From Lachnoclostridium sp. UBA933 (lineage in GTDB: Bacteria > Bacillota > Clostridia > Lachnospirales > Lachnospiraceae), in the NCBI GenBank assembly GCA_002293545.1, contig DBDL01000082.1:6255-20489 (forward strand): DNA of 14,235 bases. The letters are read 5' to 3'. The notes below the pieces were generated by a model, which did no database searches, was not told the DNA's origin, and saw only the letters and a program-made list of their open reading frames with translations. The position numbers were made by a program, and so were the translations under genes. Positions 7,541 to 14,235 of this stretch are shown here, piece by piece. Every line of letters starts with the position of its first letter. Within the stretch, counting starts at the first letter, position 1.

Positions 7541-8744
7541 CGGCTTGATAGATGGACATCATCGGCATAAGGATTGCCATAATGACTCCCCCGACTACTA
7601 CCGCCAAAACAATCAAAATAACCGGCTCCATCATTGTCGTAAGCGCTTTTGTCGCCGCAGTCACTTCATCCTCGTAAAAATCCGAGATTTTATCCAGCAT
7701 CTCCTCCGTATTCCCTGTTTCCTCCCCGATTTTTATCATATGATAGACCATCGGCGGAAATATCCCGGCGGCTTCTAACGGCTCGGACAAAGGAATCCCC
7801 TGCGTCACCTCTTCCTTCGCGTTCATTAATGACTTCCGGATGACCCGGTTTTCCACTACATTGGCTACCAGATGGATTGCTTCGACTAAAGGGACGCCCG
7901 CAGAAATCAGCGTGGAAAGCGTCATGGAAAATTTTGACGCCGCGTTTTTTATCGAAAAATTCCGGAACATCGGTATTTTCAACGCAATGATCCCGAATAC
8001 TAATTTTCCCGTTTCGGTTCCTTTGAATATAACGATTGCCGCAACCAAGCCAATCAATCCGCCGATCACCCATATCACGTTATTTACCATGAACTCACTC
8101 AATCCCATAACGATCCTTGTCGGAAGAGGCAGATCAATACCGGCACTGCCGAGTGCCTGCTCAAAATTGGGAATTACCATAATCATCATGATAATGACAA
8201 CCCCAACCGCAACAACCAATACGATCATCGGATAAATCATGGCTTGAACCAGCATTGACTTTAACTTCATGTCCTTCTCCAGCTGCAGCGTGATTCTTTT
8301 GAATGCCACTTCCAAGTTACCGGTCGATTCTCCGGCTGCCACCATATTAATCAAAATGGACGGGAATATTTTCTTCTCCATCTCCATTGCCGTTGCCAAA
8401 CTCTCCCCCTTTTCAACATTGGTCTGTACATTCGCAACCGCTTTTTTCAGGAACTTATTTTCTGTCTGTTCCTTAATCATGCGGAGTCCCTCAATCACAG
8501 ACACTCCGGCTTCCAGAATACTGTAGAACTGCCGGCAAAAGATAACGATATCCTTTGTTTTTACACCAGTTCCGAACTGTATGTTCCAGCTCTGTTCCCC
8601 CAATGACTTGCGTTCTTCGATTTGAAGTACAATGCTCCCGTCACTCTGGAGCTTTTTGGCTGCATTTGATTCGGATTGTGCCTCAATGACACCTTTCTTT
8701 TCTTTCCCGGAGGAATCGGTAATTAAGTATTTGTACTTTGTCAT
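7533..8744 (-). CDS. pilC: Type IV pilus platform protein PilC
   Basis: This 403-residue inner-membrane platform protein (GspF family) is at the usual family length. It contains two copies of the T2SSF domain, at about 65-190 and 270-395. The repeat is marked by AAGESTGN (136-143) and IGEETGN (339-345). Hydrophobic helices lie at about 167-192, 222-240 and 373-396. PilC sits beneath the growing pilus and transmits the movements of PilB and PilT to the pilins. The N-terminal residues 1-60 form the small cytoplasmic domain seen in the family. The ATG at 8744 has AAAGGA upstream. It begins 49 bases after pilT and ends 146 bases before pilA. Confidence 0.95.
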   Translation of the reverse strand: MTKYKYLITDSSGKEKKGVIEAQSESNAAKKLQSDGSIVLQIEERKSLGEQSWNIQFGTGVKTKDIVIFCRQFYSILEAGVSVIEGLRMIKEQTENKFLKKAVANVQTNVEKGESLATAMEMEKKIFPSILINMVAAGESTGNLEVAFKRITLQLEKDMKLKSMLVQAMIYPMIVLVVAVGVVIIMMIMVIPNFEQALGSAGIDLPLPTRIVMGLSEFMVNNVIWVIGGLIGLVAAIVIFKGTETGKLVFGIIALKIPMFRNFSIKNAASKFSMTLSTLISAGVPLVEAIHLVANVVENRVIRKSLMNAKEEVTQGIPLSEPLEAAGIFPPMVYHMIKIGEETGNTEEMLDKISDFYEDEVTAATKALTTMMEPVILIVLAVVVGGVIMAILMPMMSIYQAAG

Positions 8745-8793
8745 AGGATGGCTTCCTTTCTTTTGGTATCGTTCCGTTTAAGCCGGTATCATA

Positions 8794-9867
8794 TTAGATG
8801 AAACCCAACTGCTCCATTCTTCGGATCAGGCTCGACGGGTCTTGTGCAAACCCAATCGCATCTTCCGACGAAATTTTCCCTTTACCCAATAATTCATAGA
8901 TGGCATCGTCCATCATAATCATTCCGGCTTTCTTGCTCGTTTGGATAATCGACGGAATCTGATGGGATTTGGCTTCACGGATCAGATTCCGGATCGCACT
9001 GTTCGGATACATAATTTCAAACGCCGCCACCCGTCCGGATTGGTTGGGTGTGGGGAGCAGCTGCTGTGAAATAATGGCTTCCAGAAGCGTCGCCAGCTGC
9101 AAACGAATCTGCTGCTGCTGGTGCGTCGGAAACACATCAATAATACGCTCAATCGTCGGCACCGCACCGATTGTATGCAGTGTGGAAAACACGAGATGCC
9201 CTGTTTCGGCTGCTGTAATTGCCGTAGCAATCGTATCCAAATCCCGCATCTCCCCGACCAGTATAATATCCGGGTCTTCCCTGAGTGCGGACCGCAGTGC
9301 CGCCGCATAGGAATTTGTATCAATTCCCACTTCCCGCTGGTTGACGATTGCTTTCTTATGGGAATGCAGATACTCAATCGGATCTTCCAGTGTTATGATA
9401 TGCCTGTTATAATTATTATTTATGATATCAATTAAGGAAGCAAGTGTCGTTGACTTTCCGCTTCCGGTCGGTCCGGTTACCAACACAAGCCCTCTCTTTT
9501 TCATCGTCAGGTTCAAGACCGATTCCGGAAGCCCTAAGCTGACCGGATCGGGAATCACGGTATTGACAAGGCGGATAACAAAGGAAAGCGTCCCCCTCTG
9601 TTTGAATATATTGACACGAAACCTTCCGACGCCTTTGATTGCATAGGAAAAATCAGCCTCTCCGACTTTGTTAAAGGTTTCGACCAGCCGGTTGGGTATG
9701 ATTTGTTCCACCAAATCTTTCGTATCCGACGGCATCATCTTTTGATCAAAAATATTGATTAATTCTCCGTTTACCCGGCATTTCGGCGGAATCCCCACCG
9801 TGACATGCAAGTCGGACGCACTCATGTCCCTCGCTTTTTCCAATAATTCATTGATTGTATATAACAA
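8794..9867 (-). CDS. pilT: Pilus retraction ATPase PilT (TTG start)
   Basis: This is a hexameric secretion-type ATPase that powers pilus retraction. From a TTG start at 9867 the protein has 357 residues, close to the family norm. It begins (M)LYTINELLEKARDMSASDLH, which matches the usual PilT start. Motifs, numbered from this start, are Walker A GPTGSGKST (132-140), Asp box TLEDPIE (159-165), Walker B ILVGEMRD (202-209), His box GHLVFSTLHT (223-232) and the PilT signature AIRNLIRE (291-298) needed for retraction. It lacks the tetracysteine zinc site present in PilB. The in-frame ATG at 9921 would add 18 residues, but it has no Shine-Dalgarno, while the TTG has a perfect one. It stands between pilB and pilC, 84 bases after pilB. 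Confidence 0.95.
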   Translation of the reverse strand: MLYTINELLEKARDMSASDLHVTVGIPPKCRVNGELINIFDQKMMPSDTKDLVEQIIPNRLVETFNKVGEADFSYAIKGVGRFRVNIFKQRGTLSFVIRLVNTVIPDPVSLGLPESVLNLTMKKRGLVLVTGPTGSGKSTTLASLIDIINNNYNRHIITLEDPIEYLHSHKKAIVNQREVGIDTNSYAAALRSALREDPDIILVGEMRDLDTIATAITAAETGHLVFSTLHTIGAVPTIERIIDVFPTHQQQQIRLQLATLLEAIISQQLLPTPNQSGRVAAFEIMYPNSAIRNLIREAKSHQIPSIIQTSKKAGMIMMDDAIYELLGKGKISSEDAIGFAQDPSSLIRRMEQLGFI

Positions 9868-9873
9868 ACGACG

Positions 9874-9882
9874 CTCCTCCTT
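9874..9882 (-). promoter_or_regulatory. Strong Shine-Dalgarno that sets the TTG start of pilT
   Basis: AAGGAGGAG on the minus strand places an AGGAGG core 8 bases before TTG at 9865-9867. The upstream in-frame ATG (9919-9921) is preceded by a T-run and no purine-rich site. Confidence 0.8.
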
Positions 9883-9951
9883 GAATATGTATTGATACGA
9901 AGTTTCTATAGGAAACGACATAAAAAACTGTCATTTATCAGATCATCCGTA

Positions 9952-11652
9952 TTACTCAACGGATATACGTTCTACTTCGGTGATTGAGGTAATCCCTTTC
10001 AATACGAGCTTTGCGGCCCCAATCCGGAGCGTTGTCATTCCGTCTTGCAATGCCGCCCTTTGTATCTCATCCGCTCTGGCACCGGAACTGATGACGTCAC
10101 GTATCCTCTCCGTAACCGCCATGATTTCATATACGCCGATCCGTCCCCGGAATCCCGTACCGTTGCAATAAGCACAGCCGCCTATCTGCGGTTCATAGAT
10201 AATCGGATTGGAACTGCCTTTCAGCATCAAACGCTGCTTATCCCTTTCGTTCATTTCACGCGCCACACGGCATTTCGGGCAAATCCGCCGCAGCAGACGC
10301 TGTGCGATAATACCGACCGTAGCGTCCGCAATCATATACGGCTTTACTCCCATATCCTCAAGCCGCGTTACGGTCGTTGCCGAACTGTTTGTATGCAGGG
10401 TGCTTACGACTAAATGTCCCGTGATTGCCGCTTTTATCGCAATATTTGCCGTTTCTTCATCCCGGATTTCACCAATCATGATGATATCAGGGTCTTGTCT
10501 TAAGATGGAACGAAGTGCCGATGCAAAGGTAAGTCCGACTTTTTCGTTCACCTGCACCTGGTTGATGCCGTCGATATCCGCTTCGACCGGGTCTTCCACC
10601 GTTACAATATTTACTTCGCCGCGGTTCAGCTCGCTGAGTGCCGTATACAGCGTCGTTGACTTTCCGCTTCCGGTCGGTCCGGTGACTAATATGATTCCAT
10701 GAGGGTTTTTCAGTATCTCGTCAAACCGTGCCAGCTCGGTTTCGGCAAAACCAAGCTCACTCTTATCTCTGGTCAGTGCCGTCTTGGACGCCAGACGCAT
10801 TACGATCTTTTCGCCGAAAACAGTAGGCAGTATAGATACACGAATATCATATTCGACCTGATTATAGGTTGATGTCATACGTCCGTCCTGAGGCTTGCGT
10901 TTCTCGGAAATATCCATTCCGCTTATGATTTTTACCCGTGCAATGATGGCGGTAAGCAAATCCTTTTGATAATTCATAACCTCCTGAAGCACTCCGTCAA
11001 CACGGAACCGGACACGGACGCTGCGGTCCATTGCCTCAATATGTATATCACTGGCACGCTCATTGATCGCCTGCTCAATGATTTTATTTACCAATAGTAC
11101 AATCGGGGCATTATCGACTTCTTCGTTTGACTCCTGCTCTTTCTCCCTCTGACTTGCCTGTTCCGCACGTTCTTTGGAATAGGTTTCTGCCATACGGATT
11201 GCCTGCTCGTTTCCGTAATAACGCTCAATACCGAATAAAATATCCGACGTCGTGGCAACCATCGGCTCGATCTGCATGTTGGTTATGATTGAGATATCAT
11301 CAATGGCGATAATATCAAGCGGGTCCGACATGGCAACCCTGAGAATATTCGGGTTATTCGGGTCAATCTCAAACGGTATGAGCGTATGCCTGCTTACCAG
11401 AGCCTGACTCAATAATGAAATCACTTCGCCCGGTATTTTTGCCTCACGGATTTTGGCAAGGGGTATTCTCATCTGGCGATGCAGTGCTTCCGCTATTTCC
11501 GACTCCGTCGTGAATTTCAGATCCAGCAGAACCTGCCCCAGACGTTTCCCGCTTTCTCTCTGCTTTTTCAGTGCTTCCATTAACTGCTCGCCCGTGATTA
11601 CATTTTCATCTACCAGCATATCACCTAAGCGTTTTTTTTGTTGACCTGCCAT
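9952..11652 (-). CDS. pilB: Pilus extension ATPase PilB with N-terminal MshEN domain
   Basis: This 566-residue assembly ATPase (GspE family) drives pilin polymerisation. The N-terminal part (about 8-145) is an MshEN/T2SSE-N region. It holds two 24-residue motifs, R8-L9-G10 to Q31 and R37-L38-G39 to Q60, separated by 5 residues, exactly the layout known to bind cyclic di-GMP. The ATPase core has Walker A GPTGSGKST (325-333), Asp box VTVEDPVE (350-357), Walker B IMIGEIRDEE (391-400) and His box GHLVVSTLHT (412-421). Four cysteines, C458/C461 and C493/C496, form the PilB zinc site. The charged stretch at 150-180 is a domain linker. The ATG at 11652 follows GGGGAG. The gene begins only 13 bases after the ACT-domain gene, so the two are probably co-transcribed. 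Confidence 0.96.
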   Translation of the reverse strand: MAGQQKKRLGDMLVDENVITGEQLMEALKKQRESGKRLGQVLLDLKFTTESEIAEALHRQMRIPLAKIREAKIPGEVISLLSQALVSRHTLIPFEIDPNNPNILRVAMSDPLDIIAIDDISIITNMQIEPMVATTSDILFGIERYYGNEQAIRMAETYSKERAEQASQREKEQESNEEVDNAPIVLLVNKIIEQAINERASDIHIEAMDRSVRVRFRVDGVLQEVMNYQKDLLTAIIARVKIISGMDISEKRKPQDGRMTSTYNQVEYDIRVSILPTVFGEKIVMRLASKTALTRDKSELGFAETELARFDEILKNPHGIILVTGPTGSGKSTTLYTALSELNRGEVNIVTVEDPVEADIDGINQVQVNEKVGLTFASALRSILRQDPDIIMIGEIRDEETANIAIKAAITGHLVVSTLHTNSSATTVTRLEDMGVKPYMIADATVGIIAQRLLRRICPKCRVAREMNERDKQRLMLKGSSNPIIYEPQIGGCAYCNGTGFRGRIGVYEIMAVTERIRDVISSGARADEIQRAALQDGMTTLRIGAAKLVLKGITSITEVERISVE

Positions 11653-11665
11653 ATGATCTCCCCAT

Positions 11666-12091
11666 CTATTTGTTATTTATTGTATATGCTTCTTCTCCGA
11701 ATAATGAAAAATGATTCTCTTTCAGATTCTTTATCGTACTCTCCAGATTATCCGCTTTGATAATTAAAGACGGATGCTCTCCGGTCGCCAGCACATAAAT
11801 GTACTCAATATTTTCTTTTTCCAATACTTTCATGATTTTATTCAGGGCACCGACCTCGTGCGGCAGCTTTACGGCAATGACATCGGAAAGCATCGCCGAA
11901 AATCCAGCCTCTTTCAGCACATTTCTTCCGCGCATCGGATTGTCCACGATCATACGGAGAAGCCCGTATTCGGATGTGTCGGCTAAACTGAATGATGTAA
12001 TATTGACGTCATTTTTTGATAATACTTCGCTCACTTCTTCCAATCTTCCCTGTCGGTTTTCCATAAAGACCGATAATTGTTTAATCAGCAT
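11666..12091 (-). CDS. Tandem ACT-domain protein
   Basis: This 141-residue cytoplasmic protein consists of two ACT domains, at about 3-66 and 72-137. The N-terminus LIKQLSVFMENRQGRLEEV and the later AVKLPHEVGALNKIMKVL are typical first strand-helix units. ACT domains bind amino acids and usually regulate enzymes; there is no catalytic domain here. Proteins of this kind are often found beside phenylacetate-CoA ligase and indolepyruvate oxidoreductase genes, as here, so it may sense aromatic amino acids or tune those enzymes (inference). The ATG at 12091 has AGGGGG just upstream; the frame opens at 12112 but the longer version has no ribosome site. It is followed 13 bases later by pilB, which could make it the first gene of the pilus operon. 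Confidence 0.88.
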   Translation of the reverse strand: MLIKQLSVFMENRQGRLEEVSEVLSKNDVNITSFSLADTSEYGLLRMIVDNPMRGRNVLKEAGFSAMLSDVIAVKLPHEVGALNKIMKVLEKENIEYIYVLATGEHPSLIIKADNLESTIKNLKENHFSLFGEEAYTINNK

Positions 12092-12158
12092 AATAATCCC
12101 CCTTCCTCGCATGTTTTTTGCACATCAATACTCGGTATTTGTGTTTACGATACGAATT

Positions 12159-12187
12159 ATTTTGAAATAAAACTTACATTACATCAA
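12159..12187 (-). promoter_or_regulatory. Weak candidate promoter for the ACT gene and pil genes
   Basis: In the 110-base gap between paaK and the ACT gene, TTGATG (12182-12187) and CAAAAT (12159-12164) are 17 bases apart on the minus strand. Each matches the consensus at 4 of 6 positions. A 9-base direct repeat ACATCAATA (+ strand) occurs at 12122-12130 and 12181-12189. It is the best candidate found in this gap, but read-through from iorAB-paaK is equally possible. Confidence 0.25.
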
Positions 12188-12201
12188 TATATTGGCTGAT
12201 A

Positions 12202-13500
12202 CTAAAACAGCTTTCTTTTATCAATCACACGCTTGGCTTTCCCTTCGCTCCGTTCAATCGACCTTGGTTCCACCAGTTTTACTTTTGGTGCGATTCCCAA
12301 TGCCTGCTGCAGTATCTGTGTGATTTTCTTTGTTAAGTCTTCTAATTTCCGAATCTCATCGGAGAAGAAGCGTTCCTCCACTTCCACCCATACTTCCAGC
12401 GTATCCAGATTTCCGACACGATCGACAATCAGCAGATAATGCGGACTTGTTTCGCTGACATCCAAAAGAGCCGCCTCTACCTGTGACGGGAATATATTGA
12501 CCCCGCGTATAATCAGCATATCATCTGTCCTGCCCGTAAACCGCGAAATCCGCGGCAGGGTTCTTCCGCATTCGCATGGCTCATAGGCAATACTCGTCAA
12601 ATCCTTTGTCCGGTACCGGAATAACGGCAAGGCTTCTTTGGTAATCGGCGTAATGACCAGTTCTCCGGTTTCCCCCTCTTTGCAGGGCTTCAGGGTTTCG
12701 GGATTCAGAACCTCCGGTATAAAGTGATCGGCATAAAAATGCAGTCCCTTGTGATACTCACAATCCGCCGCAACGCCCGGTCCCATAATCTCACTCAGTC
12801 CGTAGATATCATGTGCATGAATCCCCAGTCTTTTCTCAATATCCTCTCTCATCTGGTCTGTCCACGGCTCCGCCCCCAAAACGGCGGCACGCAGCTTGAT
12901 CCGTTCAATGGCTCCGCTGTCTTCCAATGCTTCGGTTAAATGCAGAAGATAAGACGGTGTACAGGCAATCGCGGCACACCCGAAATCCTCCATCATCGTA
13001 ATTTGTTTTTTGGTATTTCCCGATGACATCGGAATAACCGTTGCCCCAAGATTTTCCGCACCGTAATGCAGTCCCAGACCTCCGGTAAACAATCCGTACC
13101 CGTAAGAAACCTGAATTTTATCGCTCTTTCTGACGCCCGCCATCGCAAGTACCCTGGCGACGCATTCGGACCAGTTCTCGATATCCCTTCTTGTATAACC
13201 GACCACGGTCGCTTTTCCGGTTGTCCCGGAAGAAGCATGGACACGCACCACTTCCGAATCCGGTACGGCAAATAAACCAAACGGATACGTATCCCGCAAA
13301 TCGTCTTTTGTCGTAAACGGTAATTTTGTGATATCCTCTATGGAAGCAATATCTCCCGGTTCCAATCCAATCTCCTGCATCTTCTTACGGTAAAATTCCA
13401 CGCTGTGATAAACGTTCTTCACCATTTTTTTCAGACGCACTCCCTGCAGGTTCGACATCTCATCCCTGCTCATACATTCTTTTGTTTCATTCCAAATCAT
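12202..13500 (-). CDS. paaK: Phenylacetate-CoA ligase (AMP-forming, PaaK family)
   Basis: This 432-residue adenylate-forming enzyme activates phenylacetate or a related aryl acid: acid + ATP + CoA gives aryl-acyl-CoA + AMP + PPi. Numbered from the ATG at 13500, it has the P-loop SSGTTGK (90-96), YGLSE (233-237), the hinge [11 protein letters not shown] (323-332) and the C-terminal EGKAKRV (419-425) carrying the likely catalytic lysine. A CEC pair precedes GRT near 309-311. This start gives normal family length and has AGGAAAG upstream; starts at 13533 or 13542 would overlap iorB and add an unlike tail. With IorAB it forms an arylacetate/arylpyruvate module that in anaerobes can work in aromatic amino acid breakdown or in recovery of aryl acids. 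The direction here is unknown. It lies 19 bases after iorB. Confidence 0.9.
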   Translation of the reverse strand: MIWNETKECMSRDEMSNLQGVRLKKMVKNVYHSVEFYRKKMQEIGLEPGDIASIEDITKLPFTTKDDLRDTYPFGLFAVPDSEVVRVHASSGTTGKATVVGYTRRDIENWSECVARVLAMAGVRKSDKIQVSYGYGLFTGGLGLHYGAENLGATVIPMSSGNTKKQITMMEDFGCAAIACTPSYLLHLTEALEDSGAIERIKLRAAVLGAEPWTDQMREDIEKRLGIHAHDIYGLSEIMGPGVAADCEYHKGLHFYADHFIPEVLNPETLKPCKEGETGELVITPITKEALPLFRYRTKDLTSIAYEPCECGRTLPRISRFTGRTDDMLIIRGVNIFPSQVEAALLDVSETSPHYLLIVDRVGNLDTLEVWVEVEERFFSDEIRKLEDLTKKITQILQQALGIAPKVKLVEPRSIERSEGKAKRVIDKRKLF

Positions 13501-13519
13501 TTTTTTCTTTCCTTCCGTA

Positions 13520-14092
13520 TTACTTTGCTCCATACCCTGCACAAAACGCCTGTTTATTTATCTCAATCGTTTTTTTCGGCACGGTCTGCTCAATGACATC
13601 CATCCAGTCCTCAAACGTAAATTCCATATGCTTCGCCGCCAGCCCCAGCACAATCAAATTAAAAACCCTTGGGTTTCCCAGCTTTTTCGCTTCGGTAATC
13701 GCATCAATGGATAACACCCGGTGATTTTCACTCAAAGTATCAATGATTTTTTCCGGATATTCTGCCGCACCGATTACTACCGGCATAGGATCAATCCGCT
13801 GGTTATTAATAATCAATACCCCGTCTTTTTTCAGAAAATGAGCGTATCTCATCGCTTCTAAACATTCAAAGGCAATAATAATATCCGCCTGTCCTTCTTC
13901 GACAATCGGCTCCGCCACATGATCCCCGTAACGCACAAATGTAACGACGCTGCCGCCCCGCTGTGCCATTCCGTGAACCTCGGATAATTTCACATCATAC
14001 CCTGCTTTTAAATTTAATCAGCCGAGGATTCTGCTTGTTAAAAGCGTCCCCTGACCGCCGACGCCGACAATCATAATATTTTTTGTTTTCAT
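13520..14092 (-). pseudogene. iorB: Indolepyruvate ferredoxin oxidoreductase beta subunit with an in-frame stop
   Basis: The protein reads MKTKNIMIVGVGGQGTLLTS..., then KLSEVHGMAQRGGSVVTFVRYG, both hallmarks of IorB. Together with IorA it oxidises arylpyruvates to arylacetyl-CoA with ferredoxin. The ATG at 14092 follows GGAG with good spacing. Codon 25, directly after SRILG, is TGA (14018-14020). The frame then continues unchanged through LNLKAGYDV and the remaining conserved sequence to a normal stop at 13520, giving the usual length of about 190 codons. A single base substitution explains this. Restart at GTG 13993, which has AGGG upstream, would drop 33 residues including the conserved GVGGQG loop. 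It could be a recent pseudogene, a sequencing error, or read-through; other genes here end in TGA, so TGA is a normal stop codon. Confidence 0.75.
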
Positions 14093-14133
14093 TTCATACT
14101 CCATTTATATACATTTTCTCTGTTTTTCGCAGC

Positions 14134-14235
14134 TTAATCCATCTTCTTTGATTTATTCTTTTCTATGTCCGTGATTGCACCGAATTTACAAGCCTGCCTG
14201 CACAGTCCGCAGCCGTTGCACATCGTATCGTCAAT
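14134..14235 (-). CDS. iorA: Indolepyruvate ferredoxin oxidoreductase alpha subunit, C-terminal end only
   Basis: The last 33 codons run in from the right edge and end in TAA at 14134-14136. They contain the ferredoxin-type [4Fe-4S] motif C-x2-C-x2-C-x3-C in TMCNGCGLCRQACKFGAI, which forms the C-terminal cluster domain of IorA, followed by a Lys-rich tail. Position 41 bases before iorB fits the standard iorA-iorB order. The thiamine-diphosphate-binding part lies outside the window, so the call rests on the motif plus its neighbour. Confidence 0.8.
   Translation of the reverse strand: MDDTMCNGCGLCRQACKFGAITDIEKNKSKKMD

Noticed and set aside
7521..7545. Intrinsic terminator after pilC
   Set aside because: The stem is only 5 base pairs, overlaps the stop codon and has no U-run after it.
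9890..9925. Near-palindrome GTTTC-TATAG-GAAAC in the pilB-pilT gap as an operator
   Set aside because: It is a single short inverted repeat with no nearby promoter and no second copy in the window.
8969..10702. Several long plus-strand open frames opposite pilT and pilB
   Set aside because: They mirror strongly conserved ATPase genes, show no domain sense, and lack suitable ribosome sites; they are antisense shadows.
14000..14020. Selenocysteine recoding of the iorB TGA
   Set aside because: No convincing SECIS-type hairpin follows the TGA, only weak AT pairing, and IorB is not a known selenoprotein.
13993..14092. TGA read as Trp (alternative genetic code)
   Set aside because: pilC (7533-7535) and the PilX-like gene (196-198) end at TGA exactly where the proteins should end, so TGA is a stop codon here.

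Overview
The window looks like part of a chromosome from an anaerobic Gram-positive Clostridia member, most likely Lachnospiraceae. This rests on moderate-to-low GC, purine-rich Shine-Dalgarno sites (AGGAGG type), a ferredoxin-dependent 2-oxoacid oxidoreductase, and a type IV pilus (T4P) locus with no outer-membrane secretin or PilP. The placement is inferred from gene content and protein style, not from a search. Every convincing gene is on the minus strand, so transcription runs from high to low coordinates.

Right part (about 14235 to 11666): the 3' end of iorA, then iorB, a phenylacetate-CoA ligase (paaK type) and a small protein with two ACT domains. Together these are an aryl-acid/arylpyruvate module: IorAB interconverts arylpyruvates and arylacetyl-CoA using ferredoxin, and the ligase activates arylacetates. 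iorB has an in-frame TGA at codon 25 but is otherwise full length, so it is a pseudogene, a sequencing error or a recoded gene.

Middle and left part (11652 to 1): a nearly complete T4P assembly locus in the order pilB (extension ATPase with a full MshEN c-di-GMP-binding signature), pilT (retraction ATPase, probably starting at TTG), pilC (platform), pilA (major pilin with its own good promoter), pilD (prepilin peptidase), pilMN (PilM and PilN fused), pilO, a PilV-like minor prepilin, a very large PilX/GspK-like protein of about 730 residues without the usual Glu5, and the start of another prepilin that runs off the left edge. Gaps are short, several genes are translationally coupled, and no convincing terminator was seen.

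PilD processes the prepilins. PilB and PilT drive extension and retraction through PilC and the PilMN-PilO inner complex. PilA forms the shaft, and the minor pilins with the large PilX-like protein probably form an initiating or adhesive tip. The least ordinary points are the giant E5-lacking pilin-like protein, a structured 108-base intergenic element just before it, the pilMN fusion with a degenerate actin-like site, the pilA promoter with helically phased upstream repeats, the iorB stop codon, and the 13-base join between the ACT gene and pilB. No stretch over 300 bases lacks a gene. No RNA genes, CRISPR arrays or insertion sequences were seen.
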